Source: Achatina immaculata (taxonomy: Eukaryota > Mollusca > Gastropoda > Stylommatophora > Achatinidae). Taken from it: a stretch of DNA of 64,000 nt. Below, one piece after another: positions 10,296 through 21,649 of the stretch. The stretch is from the NCBI GenBank assembly GCA_009760885.1, contig CM019719.1, forward strand, positions 25,723,084 to 25,787,083, given 5' to 3'. The position numbers and the translations under genes are program-made. Positions within the stretch are counted from its first letter, which is position 1, and the number at the start of each line of letters is the position of its first letter. The notes under the pieces were generated by a model. That model saw only the letters and a list, made by a program, of their open reading frames with translations, ran no database searches and was not told the DNA's origin.

Positions 10296-11030
10296 GTGTA
10301 CGCACTTTTCTATGTATGTACAGGTAGACAGCGGTGTATAATTCAGATTTACAAAAACATGCCAAGAGAATTCAGGTGAGCTAAACCAAAAGCAGTAGAT
10401 AATAAGATGAGCAGGTAGAAATGAAAAACAAACAGTAAATATCCAATATTTAGGCAATATGCCTTTGTCAAAGACAACAGAAAAGACAACACAACAAATA
10501 CTCATAAATGCACGTGAAAGAACTTGAGTGTCCAGATTCCTTCTAGAATGAAAGTCGGACACTTAATGCCTAGATAAAACATAGTAAGTATGAAATAGTC
10601 TTTTTTGTAAAACTGAACTATACGCCACGGTCTGTCTCAGCTCAGATAGTACCAGTTTTACCCCAGTCATCATCACACGTTTATGTACGTGCTGCTGTGA
10701 GTGTGTTGGGTGGGATAAATACGGCCTTTTTTTTCTAATGATGTTCGTGAATGTACAGGAAAAAATAAAGAGATGTTATGGTAGCCTCAAAACACGAGTC
10801 TTCATTTTCCTCAAGACACGGGTCTTCATTGTCTCTGAAATATGGAGAAATGAGGAAAAATACGTAGCTATTATCCTGAGTCGGGGGAATGTTGCGACAC
10901 TGGTAGCAAAATTCAAATTTTCATTTCTTTTTCCTTCACATTTTTCAGGTTACATCTAGCACTAATGTAATGCTGAACACTGGTGCAACTGTTAAGCATT
11001 ACTGAGCAAAATATGCCCCGTATATATGGC
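9660..11030. other. No gene seen; low-complexity tracts
   Basis: TTG/TTTTG-rich runs lie at 9948-10010, a G run at 10012-10022 and (TC)n at 10261-10292. The remainder is unique AT-rich sequence with overlapping chance frames. Confidence 0.4.
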
Positions 11031-11119
11031 GTAGACCAGTGGTTTCCAACCTTTCCCATACCCAACAATCACTTATCCAACTATGTATAAGTTGCGGATG
11101 TTCATCTTATTCGTAATAT

Positions 11120-11560
11120 TACTGCTGGGATAAGAAAGGTATATTTTGATGATGGATTATCTTCTGAAAGGTCAGAAAGTTAATGCAGAATACTACCGTA
11201 ACTTTCTGTGTCGATTAAGGGATGAAGTGAAAGAAAACTGGCAAGGGAAGCTATAGGAAGGTGATCTCTTCTTTTGCAAGACAATGCGCCTGCTCACAAG
11301 ACTCACAAGATTAAACTGAGCGTTTGAACAATCTGGGATGTGTGTGTGTGTATACACCATCCACTCTACTCACCAGCCTTTGCTATTACCCGTTTCCCAA
11401 CCTTCAAAAATATGTTTCAAAGGGAGGACATTTTCAAATGACCCGAAGATGGTAGCAGCAACAGAGCAGTATTTCAGTGACCAAATATCAGATTATTAGG
11501 GAAGGATTAAAGGAACTTGTGAAACGTGCGTCAAGTGTGTTGAACTCGGGGGGTTATCAC
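11120..11560 (+). pseudogene. Mariner-type transposase remnant
   Basis: With frame corrections, the plus strand reads NAEYYRNFLCRLRDEVKE, then GKL, then QDNAPAHKTHKIK. The last is the conserved motif around the second catalytic Asp of mariner transposases. A weaker downstream part (YSPAFAITRFPTF) fits the third catalytic region, where the family has YSPDLAP or similar, so the third acidic residue appears lost. Stops and a GT-repeat insertion break it. The N-terminal DNA-binding part is absent. It is clearly dead; which mariner subfamily it belongs to is not resolved. Confidence 0.7.
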
Positions 11561-11765
11561 GTCGAATAACATGCAAGTTTATTGGCTGGTGAACACGTAG
11601 AATAAGATGCAAGTTTATTGGCTGGTGAACACGTAGAATAACATGCAAGTTTATTGGCCGGTGAACACGTAGAGTAACATGCAAGTTTATTGGCCGGTGA
11701 ACACGTAGAATAACATGCAAGTTTATTGGCTGGTGAACACGTAGAATAACAAACAAGTTTATTGA
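11556..11765. repeat. 36-bp minisatellite, about 5.5 copies
   Basis: The unit is tggctggtgaacacgtagaa plus taacatgcaagtttat. It lies immediately after the mariner remnant and before the right hAT-like end. Confidence 0.9.
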
Positions 11766-12120
11766 TCCTGGGTCATTTCTTTCTTTGTCGGGCAGATAAC
11801 TTTTCACCACAACCCTAGACCGCACGTATTATCAAATGAGTAACAGCCGCTGACCATCAGATAATGCACGAGGACCACAAGTTGGAAACCACTGGCTAGA
11901 TTATTGCTAAAAGTAGAATCAACCATTATCACGTTTTACTGCCGGTTTATAATCATTATGTCAATATAAAGTGTGCGCTTGTACATATCACACACATAAT
12001 GAACGTCCAAGAGACATGAGAACAAATGTGCCCAACATGCCCAGCAAATGCTCACCTACATGCCCATGTTTTTTGACCGGATATATGCCTGGATAAAACT
12101 GTCGACTTCAGTCTGGTGCC

Positions 12121-12405
12121 AGGTAAGGTAAAGGTAAAATGTCTGTCTCCGTGTCATTTAAGGCATATTGGGGATACGGTGTTATACCTGTATTTCCAAG
12201 ATCATCTGCACGTGAAAGTGTGACGATGTCCGTATCACGTCTAGCCGCATTTACATTCCCAGATTTCTCTGGTACCTACTTTTAGAGGCTGGGTATATCC
12301 CGGGGCCTTTTTCCAGAAAAAAAAATCCTCCACTGCTTGGACTTAAACCCGGTACCACCGGATTAGTAGACCTAGCGTTTAACCACTCAGCCAACCATGA
12401 CTCCA
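12121..12405 (-). mobile_element. SINE family A, diverged copy
   Basis: The left side carries the tail (aggtaaggtaaaggtaaa) and the body motif ggggatacggtgttat. The right side on the minus strand is tRNA-like (tggctgagtggttaaacgct, box B near gtttaagtcc). Confidence 0.75.
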
Positions 12406-12418
12406 GAATTAACTTGAT

Positions 12419-12580
12419 TTAAAAATAGCAAAGATGACTGTGCTGTGATGACGACACGCTTATCCCGGTGGGCGAAATAGAGTTACATAAGATCCCCATC
12501 TCGCCCTTTTTAGTGGCGCTGCTAGTAGTAGACTCAGCCTGGCTGGGCTCACCATGGTCCCCTGGTGGTGGAGCCTGCAT
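12419..12580 (-). other. Short unassigned reading frame (53 codons)
   Basis: A minus-strand ATG at 12580 opens 53 codons starting MQAPPPGDHGEPSQAESTTS and ending TAA. The composition (Pro, Ser, Thr, Lys-rich, low complexity, GC-richer than its surroundings) looks more like a disordered protein start than random AT-rich DNA, and a possible donor (catg then gtgagc) lies inside. No homologue is recognised and no second exon was found. It could equally be chance. Confidence 0.2.
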
Positions 12581-13103
12581 AGAAGCTCGCTTCCTAAGTT
12601 TAGTTCCTCAAGCAAGCCGTTGTTATTCAACAGTATTCCGATACAATGCTCGTGCTTAAAATATTAACTGGATTAGTAGCAACAGCAGCAGCAGCAGCAG
12701 AAGAAGAAGAAACAACCTACGATCAAACTATATAAACATTACCAAGAATATCCAGCTTGTTCGTAATTCTGACATGGATCATATGAGAACCTTTTGAAAG
12801 GAGCAAAGTACTAACACACTGTCCTGGCGAATGCCTTAACCAAACTCGGAATATTTCTTCAACTCTTTTCATTTCTAACCAGAGAGAATACGCCTTCCCA
12901 CGGTTTCGAAGCACTGCAGGCAACTCTAAACCTCTCAGTGCAGAAATGTGGATGAGAGCAGAAACATCGGACTTTCCTTCTGTAAGTATTTATGTTTCTA
13001 CCTGCAGACTGTGGCAGGTTCTAGCACTACCAGCGAGATCTGGCGTGAAATAACGAGAGTTGCAGAGCCTCGCGAAGCTGGTGTTGTTTACGCCAGAATA
13101 ATT

Positions 13104-13161
13104 TAATGACGTCATCAGTCGGACTGTTTACGTTGGCTTAATTTTAATGACGTAATCAGCA
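13104..13161. promoter_or_regulatory. Duplicated CRE-like sites
   Basis: A roughly 40-bp unit (gtttacg..aattttaatgacgt.atcag) occurs twice. It carries a perfect TGACGTCA palindrome at 13108-13115 and a variant TGACGTAATCA around 13148-13158. CREB/ATF binding is known for the first. No transcript start or assignable target gene is visible. Confidence 0.3.
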
Positions 13162-13219
13162 ATTACCTTTCCCTCTCTCCAGGTGTGAAAGTGGACAGGT
13201 AATTATCTCTACAGATTTC

Positions 13220-13477
13220 GTGAACTTTTTAGTTTGCAACGATTGTTTTTCTTGCAGGAAGAGGAAGGTAATTAATGCTATAGAGCAGCTGGATAAAGCC
13301 AAGTTAATGGCACATGCTAAACTTGATGCAGGGTACACATTTCTATTTTTTTTTCTGCAGGCTAAGTACCGACTCCCTTCTGGAAGGATGCGTGATGTTA
13401 GCTCTATTCAGCTCACGGAATGGGACATGACTCATTACAGTCATTTTGTGCCAAAATATTACCTGAGTGTAACCCTG
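13220..13477 (+). other. Exon-like open stretch of unknown function
   Basis: Two strong acceptors lie here (gattgtttttcttgcag ending 13257 and tttttttttctgcag ending about 13360). After the first, one frame reads KRKVINAIEQLDKAKLMAHA, a plausible charged helix, and stays open up to the SINE that starts at 13478. No clear donor or homologue was found, so this may be a lost exon or chance. Confidence 0.2.
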
Positions 13478-13985
13478 CGGAGCTGCGGTTATGCAGTGGT
13501 TAGTTCATTCGCCTCGCAACCAGAATGTCCCCCACTTCAATTCCCAACTGGGACGGAATTTTTTTCGGACTGATCGGCCCAGAGAGGTCTGTCCCAGGGA
13601 AAACAAAAGCAGCAAAGAAGTGTCTCCCTACTTCACAATTTGGGAGTGAAGACGTTCTTCGATGTAACACTCAGCAACCCCATAGCTAACAGGGTTAGGA
13701 CAGGGTTTGCGAACCATACTGGTGAAGACCCTGCCCTGCGTGTCCAATGGTACCCACAGCAACAAACCCAACTTGGCTAACGGGGGCAGGGATATCAGGG
13801 CGGTGGAGTCTGCTAAAGAAGTATCTCACACCCTATTCCGCCCTCTTTTTAATCCAGTCAAGGGCTGAAAATAAAGCCGATGTATATCGGTCGTATTTGT
13901 CAAGATGCCGGTATTTCAACGTCCTCACTGCACCGGCTGTGAAGAACATTTGCTAACAGCTCCAGTGAGCAAGAACAAGAACCTT
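13478..13985 (+). mobile_element. SINE family B, most complete copy with tRNA-like head
   Basis: It begins with a tRNA-like head (gcggttatgcagtggttagt as box A region, acttcaattccc as box B) and then the family B body in sense orientation: the gaagacgttcttcg block, gggttaggacagggt, ctaacgggggcagggat, ggagtctgctaaagaag and caccggctgtgaagaaca. It ends in gagcaagaacaagaacc. This links the headless family B copies elsewhere to a tRNA-derived SINE of about 500 bp. Confidence 0.75.
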
Positions 13986-14134
13986 CCAATTTTGTGGGCT
14001 GAAATCCATCCGTAACTTAGAACTTAAGGGGGAAAAAACCTTTCAGACAGAACTCTAAAGCACAGGAAATATGGCAGGCAGAAAGCTACGCCCATGACCG
14101 AGCTATGTGGAGACCTTTCATCTGTGCCGTATAT

Positions 14135-14400
14135 GTCACTGGGGTATCCGAGTGGCGAAGCGGTTAATGCTTTAGTCTCTGTGGCAATGGCTAGTGGTTT
14201 GAATCCAGCCGGAGGCGCCTTGTTTACCTAGCTGCAGAAATAGGGACCTGATTTCTTTTTTTAACTGGGTAAGGAAAGGTGGCCACACGTGGTGCTAATT
14301 ACATCAACCTCTAGTGTGCCGACAGGTCAAGGAAAATATCAGCACAAACATCTTATCCCCTACGCGTCTATGGCATAACACGGCTACTTTTATCTTTTAT
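14135..14400 (+). mobile_element. SINE family A copy
   Basis: The sense-strand head has box A gagtggcgaagcggttaatg and box B ggtttgaatcc. The body motifs aggtggccacacgtggtgct and gtgccgacaggtcaaggaaa follow. The tail is degraded. Confidence 0.8.
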
Positions 14401-14894
14401 ATCAACAGGTATAAAGACAATGTTGATTCCTCAAGTCTGCAACCTCACAGATCGGAACTTCTTCTCCCACTGTCCTGGACTTTAAGTAATCTTTCTCTAA
14501 CCAGCATTAAAATTTCCTCAAAGAAGTAGAATAAGCTAAAAATAAATGATATTATTATTTATAGTAACGCATGCTTCATTCATTTTAGTTATAGTCTTGG
14601 GCTATACCCGGATATTCTATAGGCCCAAACAAAACTGACTGCAATGATAAATAATGTGTTGAAACCTTCGATCAAGGACCTTTATGTCTTTTTTTTAAAA
14701 CTTCCCCCAAATGTCAGTACCCTGCTCCAATGAGATCTGCGCCTTAACTGTCTGTCTTGATGATCTAAATGTAGCATTGGACATAGTTATAAAGCAAGGA
14801 TAAAATTACGCTTTATGAAGATAACACCACCGTTGTAGTACAGCTAACGTGATAAAGCAAACCTGGCAAATAAAACTGTAAATTATTCAGAAAA

Positions 14895-15955
14895 GACAGT
14901 CACTCTTTAAAATGCCCGAGAAGCGAGCTAGCCATATTAAGAAAATTGAATGGAACCACTTGGGGGAGGAGGGGGGGAGTCAGTGAAGGAACCCTCAAAA
15001 ATGTATATCAGCAAAGTATTCTACCACATTTAGAATATGGCTTAACAGCTTGGTGCACAGCATCAAACACTAATCTAGACAAGGTACAAAATCAGTCACT
15101 ACAGATATCACAGGTGCCATTAGATCTACACCAGTAGTAGAAATACAGAAAATAGTTGGTGTTCAAGAGCTAAAAGAACATAGAGACACAAAGGTCATGA
15201 CCTTGGGTGAGAAATTCCTCAGCTCTGTAAGCCACCCCTTGAAGGAGAGAAAATACTGCAACAATTATGATGCAGACGTTAGGGCAATTATTGCTGCGGT
15301 TGAAAAACTATCAGGCTCCAGAATTGATATATGCCCCATAGTAATTCTCACGGATACAATATCGGTACTGGAAGCTCTTCAGTGCAACAAACTACCAGAC
15401 CTTGTGGATGCCTTGTCAAAAATTGGCTCACAACACAGAGTCAACTTGCAGTGGATTCCATCCCACTGTGGGATACCAGGCAATGAGAAAGCTGACCATC
15501 TGCCAAAGAGGGCACTGAAATGGAGCAACCAGACATACTGATCACTCATAAACAGAAGAAAAGCATGATAAAAACCTACAGGAAGCCACAAACACCACCA
15601 CATGATGACTATCACATGCTAAACAGAAAGGAACAAGTCAACATTTTCCGTCCCCGAACAGGACACAGCCAAACTCGAAGTCATACGTATACAAAGTTTA
15701 AGGTTGGTACTACTACTCTTTGTACATGTGCCCAGGTGCCCCAAACTGTGGAACATATCCTCCAAAACTGCACCAACTACGAGACACTGAGAAGTAATTA
15801 CTGGCTCAGTGAAACCACCAAAGAAGATATGCTCTACGGTTCCATACATGAATTACACACCCAAAAAAGTGAAATTTATCCAAGAGATAGGACTACAGAT
15901 ATAGACAGAAAATGCGTACGAAAAATAAGAAGAAAATGGCCGAAAATGGGTTAAA
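14895..15955 (+). pseudogene. RNase H-bearing non-LTR retrotransposon, 3' half, decayed
   Basis: With frame corrections, the plus strand encodes the end of the RT thumb (QQSILPHLEYGLTAWCTAS) and then an RNase H domain: RAIIAAVEKL, ILTDTISVLEAL and WIPSHCGIPGNEKAD, which carry the conserved second-helix region, an Asp and the final G-N-E-x-A-D motif. The first Asp region is missing and the usual Glu before RAI is Asp. The C-terminal RTGHSQTRSHTYTKFKVG and C-x-C..PQTVEHILQNC follow, a Cys/His motif typical of I/Jockey-like elements with RNase H. Frameshifts and stops show it is dead; the endonuclease and catalytic RT are absent. Confidence 0.8.
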
Positions 15956-17235
15956 CTTTTGAACCTCGACCTAGCAATGTTAGACCATGAATATCATTTG
16001 TTCGTTTACGATATTTAGTTAATGTTGATGTGTAGTATCAACATTGCTGACAGTGTTAAAGAGTTAAGGTAATGGCGCTGTGCCACACTCCACCTTCCTA
16101 ACCTGATGTTTACATCATTTCTGTTCTATATAATGCGAAGAGAACAGAAAATACATACAGGAGAAATATCCAGCTGTTCAACGCTCTTTTTTTTAAAGAG
16201 ATATTTAGCTCTTAGATCACTCAGCAACACCCACGACACTAGAACATTTTTTGTTATCACTCATCACGGCCACCGTGTTTTAACTAGAAATGATATGATG
16301 CCTGTTTTTATTGTTTACGGCCGTTTACAGCTATGAACTCTTAACTATAGAATAAAAGTATTTGACTGCACTTATTTTAAAAAGAAAACTTAAAGGCTAC
16401 TGGTAGTTTTAAAGTTAAGACTCAATTCTTGATTTTTCTTACCTTCTCTTCATGTCCATAAGGGTACTACAGTTAAAGAAAGAAAACAGGAAAAAAATCC
16501 GAAGAGGAATTCCAAATGTATTTCAAACGTATCACACTGTGAATTTCATAAAGGAATCATCATCACAGACCAGTTGGTGAGTTTTCCTGTTAGTAAACCA
16601 CGGAAAACTTATTTAACCAACAACTTTCAAACTCAGACTGATGTTTGCAAACAAACCATGCAAAGACAAGAAGTCAATATAGTATATGTTCAGTTTACAA
16701 AGAACGCCAAGGTATATCTTCGTTGTGTTGCCACCATCAACAGCACAGGTGGAGAGAGTGCGTAAATTGATACTTTACCTGGCGTCGGGATGCAGGAGCT
16801 TCAGAATATAACAAGACTGCAGTATGCGTTCAGCAACATCAAATCTTTGGTCACACTAACCCTAAGTAAGACGGCAGTAAAAGCGCATGCGCAGTATGCA
16901 CACGAGTCTGACACTGATGAGTTTGTATATCGTCGTTTAAAAGGTTTGATGATTATATCTGAAATTTACATAAACTTACCTGGATGCTTCTCGAATTTAT
17001 TAAGTGGATGCTTAGCTGATCAAAACTGCACAATGTTTGTAAACATTAAAACACAAAACAAAGACTTTGAAATGTAGATATAGAGACGATTAAGACGTGT
17101 TCCAAATAAAATGAGAACGGATTTTTTTTTTAAACCGAGGATGAAAAATACACACAAAAAGGGAACAAATAATCCGCGTATCATTTTGTACTCTGATTTT
17201 TTTCTTCCTTCTTTGAGGTAGTTTTTTTTTCCCCA
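15956..17235. other. No gene recognised
   Basis: AT-rich sequence with overlapping frames up to 95 codons (16790-17077) that resemble nothing. A consensus minus-strand donor (ccag then gtaagt) sits at 16980-16974, but the putative 46-nt exon behind it cannot be tied to anything. Confidence 0.35.
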
Positions 17236-17239
17236 GGAT

Positions 17240-17285
<46 letters not shown>

Positions 17286-17471
17286 TACAAGTAAGAGGCC
17301 CACGTGTTACATATTCTGTATCCTACATAAAGGTATGCAGGATAACAAGTAGATAGACAAAAAAGTGAATAGATATATACAGACAGACGGTTGGACAGAC
17401 AGACAGACAGTTTAGAAAGATAGATAGACTTTCTAAACTATCTGTCTGTCGGACAGACGGACGGACGGACG

Positions 17472-17560
<89 letters not shown>
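17236..17560. repeat. Compound GACA/GATA tetranucleotide microsatellite
   Basis: (GACA)n spans about 17243-17284. A mixed GACA segment occupies 17382-17412. GGAC repeats at 17450-17470 lead into (GATA)n to 17560. The low-complexity Ser/Ile/Tyr/Leu frames across it are artefacts. Confidence 0.95.
17398..17450. repeat. 22-bp inverted repeat with 9-nt loop
   Basis: Arm 17398-17419 (gacagacagacagtttagaa plus ag) and arm 17429-17450 match at 21 of 22 positions, separated by atagataga. It sits exactly at the change from GACA to GATA repeats. Confidence 0.85.
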
Positions 17561-17579
17561 ACATTTACAGCGCACACTA

Positions 17580-18785
17580 TTTCAGTTTTAGCAGAAAAAA
17601 AAATCAGCCTCCAAGTATGGAGACGTGCAGGTATGACAGAAATCACATCACATCTTGACACGTTCTTTCAAACAAGCAGAGCGCCGAGAAGAGCAAGTGA
17701 ACGCCAGGTAATTAGGATAGAGAGATCATTCTTGGCAGACCCAGTTGGGAAACTGCCCAGAACAGCTCATTATTTCATTGTAATGTTCTGCAACAGGCAT
17801 TAGAACACATTAGAACAATAAGTGGCCCGTTTTGTTTGAAGAGGATCCTAGCGCGAGGTAGATACTCTGTGGTCGATAAAAGATTCTCAGTGAAATCTGC
17901 TTTGCATACACTCTTCTAGAAACAGCTGTTATACTAGGTACCTGGCACAATTTTGTTGAGTAAAACTGCTCTGTGGAAACGGAGACTACATGTTTGTAGG
18001 TTGAGTAGCTCGTCATCAGCTAACACATTTGTCTATATATAAAGGGAAATCACTCTTATTTAATATGGACCAACCCTTAGCTAATAACGGTAGAGCAATA
18101 AATAAAAATAAAACTTTGCACAATGTGCAAGTTGTTGTGGATGGACAATTAGCATGTGCGTATGTACTCTGTGAAATATTTAAGAATGTAAAGGCAAATG
18201 ATTTCTAATAAATTTAAAAATCGGAGATCCACCAAAAAAAAAATTCTTCCAATTCTCGGCGCACAAAGAAGAATATGGCAGTTGTGAGGTAGCCTGGCGG
18301 ACAAATAGAGGTCAGAGAAGGTGAGCAAAGCTTCAAATCTCAGGAGAAAGATAAAAGTTAAATCATGGGCGTGATCACACTTGCTCCTGTCATAAACAGA
18401 GAGCAAGGGTCGGCCGCCTGGAGATTGGTCCAGAGATTGTAAACAAGTTCACACAAGCATAAAGGTCCAGGTCAGACACTGTTGTTATCTGCACCCGGAG
18501 TCTTGCAAAGTGCTTTTGCTTTCTTTGATACTTATACTTGATCTTTAGCAACCGGTCAGAGATTTCGCTTTCAGTGTTTTGGGGTATTCTGGCTATAAGT
18601 ATAGAAAATAAAAGAAGTGAGACTAGACTATATACCTGTGTAGAAAGTGTCTGTCTGTGTGTCTGCCTGAATGTCTGTCTGCTTGTCTGTCTGTCTGCCT
18701 GTGTGTCTAATTCTAGCAGAAAGAGAAAGGGGGTGGGGTGGGTGGGGAAGTAGATAAACAAAAAAGGCAGAGAGAATGACCTTTT
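17580..18785. other. No gene recognised
   Basis: Mostly unique AT-rich sequence; a TGTCTGTC-rich run is at 18650-18710. No exon or element could be supported. Confidence 0.35.
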
Positions 18786-18879
18786 ATTGAACTTTGACTC
18801 ATGCCTCCAATCAGGGGCTCTTATACAATTTTTGATGTCGGGTGCAAGCCCTTCCACCAACATTTACTTATTTTCATCC

Positions 18880-20540
18880 ACTACGGGTCAGCCGAAGCCT
18901 TCCAGGCCTACTCTTAGAACATCCACTAGGGGTCAGCCGAAACTCTCTAGGCCTACTCTTAGAACATCCACTACGAGTCAGCCGAAACTCTCTAGGCCTA
19001 CTCTTAGAACATCCACTACGGGCCAGCGGAAACCCTCCAGGCCTACTCTTAGAACATCCACTACGGGTCAGCCGAAACCCTCCAGGCCTACTCTTAGAAC
19101 ATCCACTACGGGTCAACCGAAACCCTCCAGACCTACTCTTAGAACATCCACTACGGGTCAACCGAAACCCTCCAGGCCTACTCTTAGAACATCCACTACG
19201 GGTCAGCCGAAACTCTCTAGGCCTACTCTTAGAACATCCACTACGGGTCAACCGAAACCCTCCAGACCTACTCTTAGAACATCCACTACGGGTCAGCCGA
19301 AACTCTCTAGGCCTACTCTTAGAACATCCACTACGGGTCAGCCGAAACCCTCCAGGCCTACTCTTAGAACATCCACTACGGGTCAACCGAAACCCTCCAG
19401 ACCTACTCTTAGAAAATCCACTACGGGTCAGCCGAAACCCTCCAGACCTACTCTTAGAACATCCACTACGGGTCAACCGAAACCCTCCAGACCTACTCTT
19501 AGAACATCCACTACGGGTCAACCGAAACCCTCCAGACCTACTCTTAGAACATCCACTACGGGTCAACCGAAACCCTCTAGGCCTACTCTTAGAACATCCA
19601 CTACGGGTCAGCCGAAACCTTCCAGGCCTACTCTTAGAACATCCACTACGGGTCAGCCGAAGTCTTCCAGGCCTACTCTTAGAACATCCACTACGGGTCA
19701 GCCGAAACCCTCTAGGCCTACTCTTAGAACATCCACTACGGGTCAGCCGAAACCTTCCAGGCCTACTCTTAGAACATCCACTACGGGTCAGCCGAAACCC
19801 CCTAGGCCTACTCTTAGAACACCCACTACGGGTCAGCCGAAACCTTCCAGGCCTACTCTTAGAACATCCACTACGGGTCAGCCGAAACTCTCTAGGCCTA
19901 CTCTTAGAACATCCACTACGGGTCAGCCGAAACCCTCCAGGCCTACTCTTAGAATATCCACTATGGGTCAGCCGAAATACTCCAGACCTACTCTTAGAAC
20001 ATCCACTACGGGTCAGCCGAAACCCTCCAGACCTACTCTTAGAACATCCACTACGGGTCAGCCGAAACCCTCTAGGCCTACTCTTAGAACACCCACTACG
20101 GGTCAGCCGAAACCTTCCAGACCTACTCTTAGAACATCCACTACGGGTCAGCCGAAATCTTCCAGGCCTACTCTTAGAACATCCACTACGGGTCAGCCGA
20201 AACCCTCTAGGCCTACTCTTAGAACACCCACTACGGGTCAGCCGAAACCTTCCAGGCCTACTCTTAGAACATCCACTACGGGTCAGCCGAAATCTTCCAG
20301 GCCTACTCTTAGAACACCCACTACGGGTCAGCCGAAACCCTCTAGGCCTACTCTTAGAACATCCACTACGGGTCAGCCGAAACCCTCTAGGTCTACTCTT
20401 AGAACATCCACTACGGGTCAGCCGAAACCCTCTAGGTCTACTCTTAGAACATCCACTACGGGTCAGCCGAAACCCTCTAGGTCTACTCTTAGAACATCCA
20501 CTACGGGTCAGCCCAAGCCTTCCAGGCCTACTCTTAGAGC
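18880..20540. repeat. 45-bp minisatellite, about 37 copies
   Basis: The unit is actacgggtcagccgaaacc, then a ctccaggcctactcttag-type block, then aacatcc. Variants cluster (ccctccag, ctctctag, ccttccag; ggtcaacc against ggtcagcc), suggesting spread of multi-unit blocks. As 45 is divisible by three, two plus frames stay open for over 600 codons (TGQPKPSRPTLRTST and HPLRVSRNPPGLLLE repeats) and the minus strand for 230. None has a convincing ATG, splice context or non-repeat domain, so I annotate it as non-coding DNA. Confidence 0.93.
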
Positions 20541-20599
20541 AGGGAAAATCCTTTGGTCCTGGGAACGATGTAACAGCAAGAACATCCCCAGCACCACCC

Positions 20600-21645
20600 T
20601 TTGTAGGGTCTGCCTCTAACAGTTTATTTCACTGGCTATATTTAGCATTCTGTACGCTGAGCAGAAATCGATAATTCGATTAGTTTGTAACATAAGAATT
20701 ACTGAATGTCTGCTCAAATGCACTTTTTTTTTTTTTTTAGACACAAGTCAAATGACTTTCAAAAAATTAAGAAAAGCAGGACTACTTTGTTAAAAAAAAT
20801 TAACGTTTGTCTTCTTCAACAAGAATAAATAATAACAAAGAACATGTTGATAATTAATCGGAAAGAAAATGATTAAAAGACAGCGGAATATAGCTGGGTT
20901 TTTTAAAAACCTTCTACTGCCTTTCAGTTCCTAGCTGTATTTTTCCACGAGTCAACTGTAATAAGCCTTTACATTTCTATACACATTCATCAACATGTAT
21001 TTAGTTTCAGCAAATATTTAATATAACACAATTTGACAAAATCTGTTTTGATGAATCAAAATGTGTCTATTACAAGACTGCAAAAAAAAAAACAACATCA
21101 AAACAATATAGAGAGGACAATTTGTTGCTATCAGAATTCCATAACAAGCATGTAAATATCATAAGAAACTCACAAAAACACAGATCATTATGAATAAGAA
21201 GAAAATTGTTCCAGAACAAACAGCTCTGTATGGGTTACTATGTGTGCAGTGGCTGTTCAAGATTTACTGCTACAACATTCTTAAGCAAGCGACGATTGTG
21301 AGCGGTGACCATTTGGTCATGTGACCGGGCCACGGAAGGGATTTTTGACTGGTCTTCTGGAGACAGAGCAGCCGTGTGAAAGCTAAAGAATGGATGTATG
21401 AAAGTATGCGAAGTCTGTATCTATTTACATGAGTGCTTAAAAAGTGACTAAATACACAGTATATACGAGACGTATGTGAGATCTTGCAGCTGGACTTCTG
21501 CTTGGACGTGTTCTTTAATGTATATTGAGTCGTGGTCAAAATCAGCGTGAAGTGTTCGTTTGTTCAGACGTTGTATGTTGAGCTGCAACTATTTACATCA
21601 TGAGTCATCATACATAGGTAGCAACGAGAAAACAAAGCTATATTT
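20600..21645. other. No gene recognised
   Basis: Very AT-rich unique sequence with poly-T and poly-A runs; an 89-codon minus-strand frame near 21270-21539 resembles nothing. Confidence 0.35.
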
Positions 21646-21649
21646 ACTA

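Larger units (their letters stand above)
11037..11894. mobile_element. Element with hAT-like ends holding a mariner remnant
   Basis: cagtggtttccaaccttt at 11037 and its inverse aagttggaaaccactg ending at 11894 form about 16-bp inverted repeats of hAT type. Flanks gcgtagac and gctagatt are similar only if a gap is allowed, so the 8-bp duplication is doubtful. The interior is a transposase remnant of a different superfamily and a 36-bp array, so the ends may belong to a composite or nested structure. Confidence 0.5.

Noticed and set aside
16980..17030. Minus-strand micro-exon before a consensus donor (ccag|gtaagt)
   Set aside because: The donor is good, but the 46-nt exon has no homology and no partner exon could be found.
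16790..17077. 95-codon plus-strand frame with ATG
   Set aside because: No recognisable domain, no splice or promoter context, and AT-rich composition like its surroundings.
18787..20674. Two plus-strand frames of 610 codons and a 230-codon minus frame
   Set aside because: All lie in one 45-bp tandem array whose length is divisible by three; the long frames begin at TTG or GTG, not at a well-placed ATG, and there is no non-repeat domain or splice support.
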